Source: Spongiactinospora rosea
GTDB taxonomy: Bacteria > Actinomycetota > Actinomycetes > Streptosporangiales > Streptosporangiaceae
Reading direction: 5' to 3'
DNA length: 64,000 nt
Assembly: GCF_003315795.1 (NCBI RefSeq)
Contig: NZ_QMEY01000021.1
Coordinates: 104,046 to 168,045 of the forward strand
Translations under genes and position numbers: made by a program
Part shown: positions 1 to 8,386 of the stretch, piece after piece
Layout: each line of letters opens with the position of its first letter
How positions within the stretch are numbered: the first letter of the stretch is position 1
Notes under the pieces: model-generated
Databases searched by the model: none
Told to the model about the DNA's origin: nothing
Seen by the model: the letters and a program-made list of their open reading frames with translations, nothing else

Positions 1-401
1 TCGAGCTTTCCGACACGATCCGCGGCATCGGCCTGCCCGCCGTGATCGACCACATGGCCCGCGTCGATCTGCGGGCCGGGCTGGACGGCCCGCAGGTGAC
101 CGCGCTGCGCCGGTTGCTCGGCTCGGGCGGGGTGTGGGTGAAGCTGAGCGCCCCGGAGCGGATCAGTCGGACCGGCCCGCCGTACGACGACGCGATCGCG
201 CTGGCCGCCCTGCTCGCCGCCGACGCGCCGGAACGCGTCCTCTGGGGCACCGACTTCCCGCACCCGAACGTGCCGCGGATGCCCGACGACGGACAGTTGG
301 TGGACCTGATCGAGCGGATCGCGCCCGAGGACAAGGCCCGCCGCCTGATGCTCGTGGACAACCCTGCCGCGCTGCTGGACTTCCCCGGGGAGGCGCGATG
401 A
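1..401 (+). CDS. LigI-like amidohydrolase (2-pyrone-4,6-dicarboxylate lactonase family), 3' part
   Basis: The C-terminal 130 or so residues of an amidohydrolase whose start lies left of the window; the frame is open from base 3. It carries VIDHMAR, WVKLSAPERIS, a GPPYDD stretch and WGTDFPHPN, with VDNPAALL near the end. This pattern is characteristic of the LigI branch, which hydrolyses 2-pyrone-4,6-dicarboxylate to 4-oxalomesaconate in protocatechuate/gallate meta-cleavage. The Asp of GTDFPHPN is the usual metal-site/catalytic residue. The stop overlaps the next start (ATGA), so the two are translationally coupled. The following LigK-like gene supports the pathway. The substrate could differ, since other lactones are used by relatives. 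Confidence 0.8.
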   Translation, partial: ELSDTIRGIGLPAVIDHMARVDLRAGLDGPQVTALRRLLGSGGVWVKLSAPERISRTGPPYDDAIALAALLAADAPERVLWGTDFPHPNVPRMPDDGQLVDLIERIAPEDKARRLMLVDNPAALLDFPGEAR

Positions 402-1141
402 CGACCTCACTGCCCGCCCGCGGGACCGTCTTCACCAAGGCCCCCGAGCCGTCCGACGAGCTGCGCGCGGCGTTCGAGTCGCTGTCGGTCGCCTCGGTGC
501 ACGAGGCGATGGGCCAGCGCAACCTGCTGCGCGGGGTGCGCCCGCTGGTCCCCGGCACGCGCGCGGTCGGCCGGGCGATCACCGCCCTGGACCTGACCGG
601 CAGCAACCTGACGCTGCACGCGATGCTGGAGGTCGCCCGGCCGGGCGACTTCCTGGTCTGCACCACCCAGCACGGACCCGCGCCCGGAGCCGTGTGGGGC
701 GCCAACGTCAGCGAATCGGCCCGCTCGCGGGGCCTGGCCGGGGCGGTCATCGAGGGGCACGCCCGCGACCACGCCGACGTCGAGGCGATCGGTTTTCCGC
801 TGTGGGCGCTCGGGGTCAGCCCGGCGGCCACCGGCAAGACCCGCGCGGGCTGGGGCAACGTGCCCGTGGTCTGCGCCGGGGCCTACGTACGGCCGGGCGA
901 CCTGATCGTCGCCGACGCCGACGGGGTGGCCGTGGTCCCGCTGGAGGACGCCGCGTGGGTGGCCCGCGCCGCCGAGGCGCGCGACCTGCGCGAGGCCACC
1001 ACGCTGACGCCGCGCGTCCGCGCCGGGGAGTCGCTGTTCGCCGTACGCGACTGGAGCGCCAACTTCCCGGCCGACGGCGGCCGATTGATCGACACCGCTT
1101 GGAACGAGGGCTTCGCCGAAGCCGGAACGGAGAGCGCATGA
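398..1141 (+). CDS. LigK-like 4-carboxy-4-hydroxy-2-oxoadipate aldolase / oxaloacetate decarboxylase (RraA fold)
   Basis: A 247-residue protein of the RraA/HMG-aldolase family. The motif GAVWGANVSESAR followed by GAVIEGHARD holds the Arg-Asp metal/substrate site typical of the class, and DADGVAVVP lies near residue 175. Family enzymes cleave 4-carboxy-4-hydroxy-2-oxoadipate to pyruvate and oxaloacetate, the last step of the PDC branch, and also decarboxylate oxaloacetate. The ATG at 398 overlaps the previous stop, and the gene ends in an ATGA overlap with the dehydrogenase. A much longer open frame begins upstream at 134, but it reads through the preceding gene and is not credible. The hydratase (LigJ) that would link it to LigI is not in view. 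Confidence 0.82.
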   Translation: MTTSLPARGTVFTKAPEPSDELRAAFESLSVASVHEAMGQRNLLRGVRPLVPGTRAVGRAITALDLTGSNLTLHAMLEVARPGDFLVCTTQHGPAPGAVWGANVSESARSRGLAGAVIEGHARDHADVEAIGFPLWALGVSPAATGKTRAGWGNVPVVCAGAYVRPGDLIVADADGVAVVPLEDAAWVARAAEARDLREATTLTPRVRAGESLFAVRDWSANFPADGGRLIDTAWNEGFAEAGTESA

Positions 1142-2190
1142 AGGCCGTCGTCGCCCTGGAGACCGGACCGCCCGAGGTCATGCGATGGACGGACGTCGCG
1201 CCGCCCGCGGTCGCGCCGGACGAGTGCCTGGTACAGGTCGAGGCGTGCGGCGCCTGCATGCACGAGGTCCTGGTACGCCGGGGCGACCGCAAGGAGGGCG
1301 CGGGCTTCCCGATCATCCCGGGCCACGAGGTCGTCGGCGTGATCGTCGAGGTCGGCGCGGAGGTCACCGGCTTCGCGGCCGGCGACCGGGTGGTGAGCAA
1401 CCAGCGCCAGCGGGTCTGCGGCAAGTGCCGCGAGTGCCGGATGGGCCGCGAGACGCGCTGCCCGCGCAAGGTGTTCCTCGGCGACATCGGCCTGAACGGC
1501 GGCTACGCCGAACTCGTCGCCGTCTCCGACGGCAGCCTGGTCAAGGTCCCGCCGGGCATCACCTCCCCCCACGTCGCCATCGCCTCGTGCGCCATCGGCA
1601 CCCAGCTCAACGCGCTGCGCGACGTGGCCCACCTGGAACTGGGCGAGACGGTCCTGGTCACCGGCGCGGGCGGCGGGGTGGGGCTGCACGCCATCCAGCT
1701 CGCCAAGGTGTCCGGCGCGCGGGTGATCGCGCAGACCACCTCGGAGGAGAAGGTGGAGGCCGTCCGCGCGGCCGGGGCCGACGAGATCGTGCTCACCGCC
1801 CGCGGCCAGGACTACGCCAAGGACGTACTGGCCGTCACCGACGGCCGGGGCTGCGACGTCGTGCTGGAGAACGTCGGCGCGGTGTCCTTCCCGTCCGCCG
1901 TCGCCACGCTCGCCCTGCACGGGCGGCTGGTACTCGTCGGCGAGGTGCAGAAGACCCCGCCCACCGTGGCCGCGAACCTGAACGGCTGGCGGGCCCGCGA
2001 CATCACCATCAGGTCGGCGGCCAGCACCACCAGGCGGCAGCTCGAAGACGTACTGACCCTGGTGGAACGCGGCCTGGTGACCCCCGTCGTGACCGCCACC
2101 CTGCCCATGTCGCAGGCCCCCGAGGCGCACCGGATCCTGGAGAACGGCCAGGCCACCGGCAGGATCCTGCTGGTCCCCGACGCCTCCTGA
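1138..2190 (+). CDS. Zinc-dependent alcohol dehydrogenase (MDR family)
   Basis: A 350-residue medium-chain dehydrogenase. Catalytic-zinc ligands are visible in CGACMHE and PGHE. The structural-zinc lobe is CGKCRECRMGRETRC, with four Cys near residue 100. The nucleotide-binding loop is GAGGGVG near residue 180. The family oxidises alcohols or reduces aldehydes/enoyl groups with NAD(P). It overlaps the stop of the LigK-like gene and is followed after 30 bases by a solute-binding protein with its own GGAGG ribosome site, so it probably ends the enzymatic half of this operon. Substrate unknown; context suggests an aromatic or carboxylic-acid intermediate. Confidence 0.85.
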   Translation: MKAVVALETGPPEVMRWTDVAPPAVAPDECLVQVEACGACMHEVLVRRGDRKEGAGFPIIPGHEVVGVIVEVGAEVTGFAAGDRVVSNQRQRVCGKCRECRMGRETRCPRKVFLGDIGLNGGYAELVAVSDGSLVKVPPGITSPHVAIASCAIGTQLNALRDVAHLELGETVLVTGAGGGVGLHAIQLAKVSGARVIAQTTSEEKVEAVRAAGADEIVLTARGQDYAKDVLAVTDGRGCDVVLENVGAVSFPSAVATLALHGRLVLVGEVQKTPPTVAANLNGWRARDITIRSAASTTRRQLEDVLTLVERGLVTPVVTATLPMSQAPEAHRILENGQATGRILLVPDAS

Positions 2191-2220
2191 CATGTCGATG
2201 AGTTCTTTGGAGGGACGGCG

Positions 2221-3360
2221 ATGCAAGGGACGGCCATGAAAGGCACCGCGCGGCGGCGCGTCCGGATCGCGCCCGTGGCGGTCGCGGTCCTCCTGGCGGT
2301 GACGGGCTGCGGCGGCGGCGACGCCGCGGGCAAGTCGGCCGAGGAGGGCCAGGGACTGCGGACCGTGCGGGTCGCCTTCGCCATCAAGGCGATGAACTCC
2401 AGCTTCGCGGCCGTGTCCGTGGCCCGCTACCTGGGCTACTTCAAGGAGGAGGGCCTGAAGGTGGAGACCGTCTTCACCCCCGGCTCGACCCAGGCCATCC
2501 AGTCGGTGTCGGCCGGTCAGGTGGACATCGCCGCGCCGGTACCGCAGTCGCTCATCCCGGACGCCGTCACCAACGGCTCCGACCAGCGGATGTTCTTCAA
2601 CTGGGCACGGGCGCAGGTGGCCCGGCTGGCGGTGCCCGCGGACAGTCCGGCCAAGGACTGGCCGGACCTCAAAGGCAAGATCATCGGAGCGCAGAGCCTC
2701 GGCAGCGGCACCGTGCCGCTGGCGCAGGCGCTGCTGCGCGAGCGCGGCCTGGACCCGGACAAGGACGTCACCTTCGTGGCCGTCGGCCTGGAGGCCGCCG
2801 CCTTCCACGCGCTGCGCAGCGGCCGGGTCCACGCGCTGATGCTGTTCGACTCGCAGTACGCGGCCATGGAGGGCATCGGCGCCAAGCTCAGGTACTTCAG
2901 CTCACCGCTCGCCGACCGCCTGTTCTCGACCGGGTTCTCCGCCAAGCAGTCGTTCATGAAGGCCAACCCCAAGGTGATCGAGGGGTTCGGCCGGGCGATG
3001 GCGAAGGCCAACGTGTTCGCCACGGCCAACCCGGAGGCCGCGGTCAAGATGATGTACGCCACCTACCCCAAGACCAACGTCCCCGGCGTGCCCGAGGACA
3101 AGAAACTGGCCGACAACCTGCGCATCCTCAAGGTGCGCACGGAGTACCTGACCTCCGGCGACCCCTCGGCGAACAAGAACTGGGGCTCCTTCCCCGAGGA
3201 GGGCGTCAAGGCGTGGAGCGACTTCTCGGTGAGCACCAAGCTCACCGCCAAGCCCTTCGAGCCGGACCAGCTGGTGACGAACGACCACGTGCGGGCCTTC
3301 AACGACTTCGACATCGCCGCCCTCACGAACACCGCCAGGAACTACAAGTTCGAGGAGTGA
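2221..3360 (+). CDS. ABC transporter substrate-binding lipoprotein (SsuA/NMT1-like)
   Basis: A 379-residue exported lipoprotein with a basic N-terminus, a hydrophobic stretch and the lipobox AVTGC around residue 31. The body resembles the NMT1/SsuA family that binds sulfonates, nitrate, pyrimidine precursors or aromatic carboxylates: KAMNSSFAAVSVARYLGYF, then QAIQSVSAGQVDIA. GGAGGGA at 2209-2215 supports the ATG at 2221. A second ATG at 2236 would give a better-looking signal peptide and is possible. It is followed directly by its ATPase and two permeases. Its position beside LigI/LigK-like genes makes an aromatic or cyclic acid a reasonable ligand, but this is inference. Confidence 0.85.
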   Translation: MQGTAMKGTARRRVRIAPVAVAVLLAVTGCGGGDAAGKSAEEGQGLRTVRVAFAIKAMNSSFAAVSVARYLGYFKEEGLKVETVFTPGSTQAIQSVSAGQVDIAAPVPQSLIPDAVTNGSDQRMFFNWARAQVARLAVPADSPAKDWPDLKGKIIGAQSLGSGTVPLAQALLRERGLDPDKDVTFVAVGLEAAAFHALRSGRVHALMLFDSQYAAMEGIGAKLRYFSSPLADRLFSTGFSAKQSFMKANPKVIEGFGRAMAKANVFATANPEAAVKMMYATYPKTNVPGVPEDKKLADNLRILKVRTEYLTSGDPSANKNWGSFPEEGVKAWSDFSVSTKLTAKPFEPDQLVTNDHVRAFNDFDIAALTNTARNYKFEE

Positions 3361-3361
3361 C

Positions 3362-4171
3362 ATGGCGACGGCACGGCACGCGGTCGAACTGGCCGGCCTG
3401 CGGCACGTCTTCCCCGGCCGGGGGCGGTCGGTACAGGCGATGGAGGCGGTCAGGAACGTCGATCTGACCGTCGAACCCGGGGAGTTCGTGAGCATCGTCG
3501 GGCCCAGCGGCTGCGGCAAGAGCACGATCCTGAAGATGATCGCCGGGCTGCTGCGGCCCACCGAAGGCGGCGTACGGGTCTGGGGCGAGGAGGTCACCGG
3601 CCCGCGCCGGGAGATCGGCATCGCGCTCCAGGACGCGACGCTGCTGCCCTGGCGGGACGTGGTGGGAAACTGCCTGCTCCCGGTGGAGCTGCACGGCAAG
3701 GTCACCGACGAGGCCCGCGAGCGGGTCGCCGGACTGCTAAAACGGGCCGGGCTCGCCGGGTTCGAGACCCGGCGGCCCAAGGAGCTGTCCGGCGGGATGC
3801 GCCAGCGCGTGGCGATCTGCCGGGCGCTGGCCGACGATCCGACGTTGCTGCTGCTCGACGAACCGTTCGGCGCGCTGGACGCGCTGACCAGGGAGCAGAT
3901 GAACATCGACCTGAACCGGATCTGGCGGGAGACCGGCAAGACCGCGATCCTGATCACGCACGGCATCGAGGAGGCCGTGCTGCTGTCCACCCGCGTGGTC
4001 CTGCTGTCCGAACGGCCGGGCACGATCGTGGACGTCATCACGCCGCCGTTCCCGCCCACCCGGACCAGGGAACTGCTGTCGCGTCCGGAGTTCGCCGAGG
4101 TGTGCGGCCAGGTACGTGATCGCCTGTTCGCGGGCGAGCGGGCGGCTTCTGCGACGGAGACGGGCGCGTGA
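3362..4171 (+). CDS. ABC transporter ATP-binding protein (SsuB/TauB-like)
   Basis: A 269-residue ATPase. Walker A is GPSGCGKST, the Q-loop lies in ALQDATLLPW, the signature is LSGGM and Walker B is LLLLDEPF with the switch His in LITHGIEEA. The Q-loop/signature pattern matches the nitrate/sulfonate/taurine class. The ATG is one base after the stop of the binding-protein gene, and the 3' end overlaps the first permease (GTGA), so all four transporter genes form one unit. Confidence 0.93.
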   Translation: MATARHAVELAGLRHVFPGRGRSVQAMEAVRNVDLTVEPGEFVSIVGPSGCGKSTILKMIAGLLRPTEGGVRVWGEEVTGPRREIGIALQDATLLPWRDVVGNCLLPVELHGKVTDEARERVAGLLKRAGLAGFETRRPKELSGGMRQRVAICRALADDPTLLLLDEPFGALDALTREQMNIDLNRIWRETGKTAILITHGIEEAVLLSTRVVLLSERPGTIVDVITPPFPPTRTRELLSRPEFAEVCGQVRDRLFAGERAASATETGA

Positions 4172-4926
4172 GCCTCCAGGCCTGGCTGCGGTGGGGCGTA
4201 CTGCTGGTGACCACTGCGGTCCTGCTGCTGTGCTGGCAGACGCTGCCGACCGGCGGACCCGGCGGCACCCTGCCCAAACTGGACGCCGTGCTGGCGGCGT
4301 TCGGCCCGTCCGCCGAGTGGGACGTCTACCTGCGCGCGCTGCGGACCACCTTGATCGAGGCGTTCGCCGGGCTGGCGATCGGCTTCGTGGCCGGGGTGGT
4401 GTTCGGGGTGCTGCTGGGCGAGTCGCCGGTACTCCGCCGCGGCTTCTACCCCTACGCGCTGGCGCTCCAGGCGCTGCCGCCGATCGCGCTCGCGCCGATC
4501 TTCGTGATCTGGTTCGGCCTGGGCGTGGAGTCCAAGATCGGGCTGGTGGCCGCCGCCACGCTGTTCCCCATCCTGGTGAGCACGATGACGGGCGTCGCGC
4601 AGACCGACCCCGTGCGGATCGAGATGGCCACGGCCTTCGCCGCCACCAAGGCGCAGATCCGCCGCAAGATCGTGTTCCCCGGCCTGGTCGTGCCGATCTT
4701 CTCCGGGCTGGAGATCTCCATCGTGCTGTCGTTCCTGGCCGCCATCACCGGGGAGCTGATCAGCGCGAACGCCGGAGTCGGCGTGATCTTGGAGGTCTAC
4801 CAGCGGGACTACCGGCTGGCCGAGGAGTTCGCCGTGCTGATGATCCTGGTCGTGGTCGGGCTGCTGCTCGCGCTGTTGACCCGGATCGCCCGGCGGGCCG
4901 TACTGGAGCGGATGCCCCATGAGTGA
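4168..4926 (+). CDS. ABC transporter permease (SsuC-like)
   Basis: A 252-residue inner-membrane protein with about six hydrophobic helices. The EAA-type cytoplasmic loop lies near MATAFAATKAQIRRKIVFPG. GTG start overlapping the ATPase stop. It shares its topology and several motifs (ALQALPPIALAPIF, VIWFGLG) with the next gene, so the pair probably forms a heterodimeric pore. Confidence 0.9.
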   Translation: MSLQAWLRWGVLLVTTAVLLLCWQTLPTGGPGGTLPKLDAVLAAFGPSAEWDVYLRALRTTLIEAFAGLAIGFVAGVVFGVLLGESPVLRRGFYPYALALQALPPIALAPIFVIWFGLGVESKIGLVAAATLFPILVSTMTGVAQTDPVRIEMATAFAATKAQIRRKIVFPGLVVPIFSGLEISIVLSFLAAITGELISANAGVGVILEVYQRDYRLAEEFAVLMILVVVGLLLALLTRIARRAVLERMPHE

Positions 4927-5716
4927 CGTGTCCGGACGCAGAGTCTCGCCGCTGCGCAACGTGGTGCGGCTGGCCGGGCCGCCGGTGGCGGTCGGGGTGG
5001 GCGCGGTCCTGCTGTTGCAGTTCGTGCTGGCCCGCTTCCAGATCAGCGGGATCATCATCCCGCGGCCCACCGACGTCTTCGAGGTGATGCGCTCGGAGAT
5101 CTTCGTCGAGCAGATCGGGCTGAGCGTGTGGCAGACCTGGCAGGCGACGCTGATCGGCTTCGCGCTGGGCGGCGGGGCCGGGGTGCTGCTGGGCATCGGG
5201 ATGAACGAGTCCAAGCTGGTGCGCTTCGTGCTCTATCCGTACGTCGTGGCGTTCCAGTCGCTGCCGAAGATCGCACTGGCTCCGGTGTTCGCGCTGTGGC
5301 TGGGCTTCGGGCTGACCATGAAGTTCAGCTTCGCGGCGATGCTGGCCTTCTTCCCCGCGGTGATCGCCACGCTGAGCGCGCTGTCCACGGTCGCCACCAT
5401 GCGGCTGGAAATGGCGACGGCGTTCTGCGCCGGGCGGGGGCAGCTCTTCATGCGGATCTCGCTGCCGTCGGCGGTGCCCGGGATCGTGTCCGGGCTGGAG
5501 ATCAGCATGGCGTTCGCGCTGATCGGGGCGATCGTCGGGGAGTTCATCTCGCCGTCCAGCGGGCTGGGGCAACTGCTTCTGACCTACAGCGAGAGCATCA
5601 ACGTGGCGGCCGAGTTCGCCGTGCTGCTGGTCCTCATGCTGCTCGGCGTGGCACAGAACAAGCTGCTGTTCGGCGCGGTACGGCTGGCGGCCCGGCGGTT
5701 CTTCGAGCCGGCGTGA
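4919..5716 (+). CDS. ABC transporter permease (SsuC-like), second subunit
   Basis: A 265-residue paralogue of the preceding permease. It has the parallel motifs AFQSLPKIALAPVFALWLGFGL and MATAFCAGRGQLFMRISLPS (EAA loop). It overlaps the previous gene by eight bases and ends in a GTGA overlap with the amidohydrolase. Most family transporters use one permease as a homodimer; two linked, diverged permeases point to a heterodimer. Confidence 0.9.
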   Translation: MSDVSGRRVSPLRNVVRLAGPPVAVGVGAVLLLQFVLARFQISGIIIPRPTDVFEVMRSEIFVEQIGLSVWQTWQATLIGFALGGGAGVLLGIGMNESKLVRFVLYPYVVAFQSLPKIALAPVFALWLGFGLTMKFSFAAMLAFFPAVIATLSALSTVATMRLEMATAFCAGRGQLFMRISLPSAVPGIVSGLEISMAFALIGAIVGEFISPSSGLGQLLLTYSESINVAAEFAVLLVLMLLGVAQNKLLFGAVRLAARRFFEPA

Positions 5717-6843
5717 CGTACGACCTGGTGCTCGCCGGGGGTTCGGTGCTGGACCCGGCCGAGGGCCTTGCCGGGCGGTACGACGTGGGCCTGCGCGATG
5801 GGCTGATCGCCGACATCCGCGCCGGGCTGGACACCGCGGGCGCGCCGGTGTTCGACGCGGGCGGCCTTCTGGTCGTACCGGGGCTGGTGGACGGGCACGC
5901 GCACGTCTACCCGGGCGTGACGCCGATGGGCGCGTGGCCGGACGACATCTGCCCCGGCGGCGGCGTCACGACGGTGGTGGACGGCGGCAGTGCCGGGACC
6001 GGCGCCTTCCCCGGGTTCCTGCGCCGGGTCGTGGCGGGCTCGCGTACCCGGGTGCTGTGCCACCTGCACCTGTCCCGCGCCGGGCTCACCGGCGAGGCGG
6101 GCGAGGCGGGCGAGCTGCGTCCCGACCTGGTGGACCCGGACGGGGTGGCGGCGGCGCTGCGCGAGCACCCCGAGGTCGCAGTGGGGATCAAGTTACGGCT
6201 GTCGCAGCGGTTCACCGGCGGGCCGTGCCTGCCCATGCTGCGGCTGGGTGCCAAGGTCGCCGCCGAGACGGGCCGCCCGCTGCACGTCCACATCGGCGCG
6301 ACGGTGGAGAGCCCCGCCGAGTTCCTGCCGCTGCTCTCGGCGGGCGACATCGTGACCCACTACCAGACGCCGCGCCCGCACGGGCTGCTGGACGAGCGCG
6401 GCGTGCTGCTGCCCGCGGTCAGGCGGGCCAGGGAGCGCGGGGTGCTGTTCGACTGCGGGCACGGGATGACGCACTTCAGCTTCCGGGTCGCCGAGGCGCT
6501 GCTCGCGCAGGGGTTCCCGCCGGACACGATCAGCAGTGACGTCAGCGCCCGGTCCTTCGCCGAGCTGCGACCGGGGCTGCTCACGGTCATGAACAAGTGG
6601 CTGGCGCTGGGCCTGACCCCGGCCGAGGTGATCAGGGCGGCCACGTCCCGCCCGGCCGCCGCGCTCGGCCTGGCCAGAGGGGCCGGGCGGCTGCGGGTCG
6701 GCGGCGTGGCGGACGTGGCGGTGCTGGCGTGGGAGGAGGGCGCGTTCGCGTACGGCGACGCCGAGGGCGAGCGCCGGGAGACGGACCGCAGGTGGCGGCC
6801 AGTGGCCACGGTCAGGGCCGGACGGCTCCACCGGGCTCTGTGA
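5713..6843 (+). CDS. Amidohydrolase/deacetylase-type metallohydrolase (dihydroorotase-like)
   Basis: A 376-residue cyclic amidohydrolase. Metal-site features in order: DGHAHV (HxH) near residue 60, KLRLS with a candidate carboxylated Lys near 160, HVHIG, CGHGMTHFS and SSDVSARS near 275. This layout matches the amidohydrolase/deacetylase group that includes D-aminoacylase-like and dihydroorotase-like enzymes. GTG start overlaps the permease stop. As the last gene of the operon it probably opens a ring or amide in the imported or metabolised compound. Exact substrate cannot be read from sequence. Confidence 0.82.
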   Translation: MTYDLVLAGGSVLDPAEGLAGRYDVGLRDGLIADIRAGLDTAGAPVFDAGGLLVVPGLVDGHAHVYPGVTPMGAWPDDICPGGGVTTVVDGGSAGTGAFPGFLRRVVAGSRTRVLCHLHLSRAGLTGEAGEAGELRPDLVDPDGVAAALREHPEVAVGIKLRLSQRFTGGPCLPMLRLGAKVAAETGRPLHVHIGATVESPAEFLPLLSAGDIVTHYQTPRPHGLLDERGVLLPAVRRARERGVLFDCGHGMTHFSFRVAEALLAQGFPPDTISSDVSARSFAELRPGLLTVMNKWLALGLTPAEVIRAATSRPAAALGLARGAGRLRVGGVADVAVLAWEEGAFAYGDAEGERRETDRRWRPVATVRAGRLHRAL

Positions 6844-6887
6844 CCTGCCGATCCTTGCGTATCCGGCAAGGCGGCTCGCGGGCGGGG

Positions 6888-7103
6888 TGTGCGGCGGGGA
6901 GGATCACCCAGCCGTCGCTGTTCGCCGGGGGCGCGCTGGACGCGTCCACGACGTGGCTGATGAACGCCATCAAGGCGTATCCGGTCACGCTTCCCGGTCT
7001 GGTCGGGTCTCATATCCTGGACGGCTGCGGCCACTGGATCCAGCAGGAACGGCCGGAGCGGATCAACGAACTGCTGATCGACTGGCTGGCCGGGCTGTCA
7101 TAA
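6888..7103 (+). pseudogene. C-terminal remnant of an alpha/beta hydrolase (epoxide-hydrolase-like)
   Basis: The frame ending at 7103 encodes only the tail of an alpha/beta hydrolase: QPSLFAGGALDAS, LPGLVGSHILDGCGHWIQQE and a final LLIDWL segment. GCGHWIQQE holds the catalytic His of the epoxide-hydrolase/dehalogenase-like group. No catalytic nucleophile or cap domain is present upstream, where the preceding operon ends at 6843. It is best read as a deletion remnant rather than a gene. Confidence 0.65.
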
Positions 7104-7271
7104 CGGGCGCCTCTGTCATAAATGGCATCCGACTGACGTCTGGTCTGCCGGTCAAATTTCGGTTAGAGAACTTATATCGGTTCCTCCTAGTCTCACCCAG
7201 AGACGCTGGTTCTGTTCGGCAATGGGACGTTCTGCCGTCGTGCACCACAACCGCACGTGAAAGGAAGTCAC

Positions 7272-7574
7272 ATGAAGCTGAAGTTCGCCACAGGGGCGCT
7301 GCTCGCGACCGGGATCCTCCTGCTGGCCGCCAACCCCGCCGCGGCGGCGACCGGAAAGCTGGAGTTGCACAACGCGAGCATCGCCATCCTCTACACCGAC
7401 CCGCCGAAGGGTTGCCACGGCGGCCCCGGCGCGGGCACGACCGTGTCCAACCGGACCGACAGCCGGGTTCTGCTGTTCCCCGACGAACGCTGCCTGTCCA
7501 GGGTCTACTGGCCGGTCGAGCCCGGCGAGGTGGTCCGGGGCCGCAATGTCGGCAGTGTGCAGGTCCTGCACTGA
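7272..7574 (+). CDS. Small secreted protein of unknown function
   Basis: A 100-residue protein with a classical signal peptide: MKLKFATG, a hydrophobic core, and a likely AAA cleavage site near residue 26. The mature part is about 75 residues with two Cys (GCHGG, ERCLS) that could form a disulfide. The ATG at 7272 is chosen because AAGGAAG lies at 7261-7267; an in-frame GTG at 7257 is upstream of that site. An AT-rich stretch (TTATAT, 7172-7177) about 95 bases upstream could hold the promoter. I do not recognise the family. Confidence 0.65.
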   Translation: MKLKFATGALLATGILLLAANPAAAATGKLELHNASIAILYTDPPKGCHGGPGAGTTVSNRTDSRVLLFPDERCLSRVYWPVEPGEVVRGRNVGSVQVLH

Positions 7575-7649
7575 CGTGTGCCTCGGGGCGGGCGCCGGGG
7601 GGCACGGTATGATCCCGGCGTCCCGCCCTGTGAAAGGAGTACGGTCCGC

Positions 7650-8264
7650 GTGAGCCCGTCCCTCGACGTCCCCGTGCTGCACGGCTCGCTCGTCCGGCTT
7701 GAGCCGCTGACCACGGGCCACGCCCCCGACCTGGCGAAGGCCGCGGAAGAGGACCGCTCGTCCTACGGGTTCACGATGGTCCCGCGGGCCGGCGAGGTCG
7801 ATGACTGGCTGCTCATGCACCTCGCCCGTTCGGCGGAAGGGGTCACGCCGTTCGCGCAGGTCCGCGTCTCGGACGGGATGGCGGTGGGCTGCACCTCGTA
7901 CTGCACGCCGCGATACTGGCCCGGACGTGCCGACCTGAGCGCGCTGGAGATCGGCTGGACCTGGCTCTCCGGATCGGCCCAGGGCACCGGCATCAACCTG
8001 GAGGCCAAGCTCCTCCTGCTCACGTACGCCTTCGAGACGCTGGACCTCGCCCGCGTCGACCTCAAGACCGACGCGCGGAACGAGCGCTCCCGCCGGGCGA
8101 TCCAGCGCCTCGGCGCGCGGTTCGAGGGCGTGCTGCGCCAGTGGTCGCCGTCGTGGGCCGCCGGTGAGGTGGGCATGCTGCGCGACTCGGCCATGTTCTC
8201 CGTGATCGCCGCCGAGTGGCCGGAGGTGAAGGCGGGCCTGCGGGCCCGGCTCACCGGGGCGTAG
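7650..8264 (+). CDS. GNAT N-acetyltransferase (RimJ/RimL-like)
   Basis: A 204-residue acetyltransferase. It begins LHGSLVRLEPLTTGHAPDL and has GSAQGTGINLEAKLLLL as the acetyl-CoA loop region and RVDLKTDARNERSRRAIQRLGARFEG in its final third, a strong hallmark of the RimJ/RimL/ribosomal-protein acetyltransferase group. GTG start at 7650 is preceded by AAAGGAG at 7634-7640. Substrate (protein N-terminus or small amine) unknown. Confidence 0.88.
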   Translation: MSPSLDVPVLHGSLVRLEPLTTGHAPDLAKAAEEDRSSYGFTMVPRAGEVDDWLLMHLARSAEGVTPFAQVRVSDGMAVGCTSYCTPRYWPGRADLSALEIGWTWLSGSAQGTGINLEAKLLLLTYAFETLDLARVDLKTDARNERSRRAIQRLGARFEGVLRQWSPSWAAGEVGMLRDSAMFSVIAAEWPEVKAGLRARLTGA

Positions 8265-8308
8265 GCCCCGCGGCAGGTTTCTTGCGCGCGGCCGGAAATG
8301 ATGCCTTC

Positions 8309-8360
8309 TGTCGGCACATAAGCAGGGTGTCGGAATTTTGTACCGACATCTTGTACCGAC
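8309..8360 (+). promoter_or_regulatory. Repeated motifs upstream of the ECF sigma gene
   Basis: TGTCGG occurs at 8309-8314 and 8328-8333. TTGTACCGAC occurs twice, at 8338-8347 and 8351-8360, 13 bases apart. TGTCGG and CCGACA also form an inverted pair (8328-8333 / 8343-8348). The cluster lies just upstream of the sigma-factor start and could be a regulator site or autoregulated promoter. Function is inferred from position only. Confidence 0.35.
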
Positions 8361-8386
8361 GAGGAGGCCGGGCATGGGAACCGCCC

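Noticed and set aside
883..2832. Minus-strand open frame of about 650 codons
   Set aside because: Antisense to the LigK-like and dehydrogenase genes; no recognisable domain.
2902..5214. Long minus-strand open frame across the ABC transporter genes
   Set aside because: Antisense shadow typical of high-GC DNA; low-complexity translation and no motifs, while the plus strand has clear ABC proteins.
7253..7262. CACGTGAAAG as a further parS site
   Set aside because: Only half the palindrome is present; the left arm does not match.
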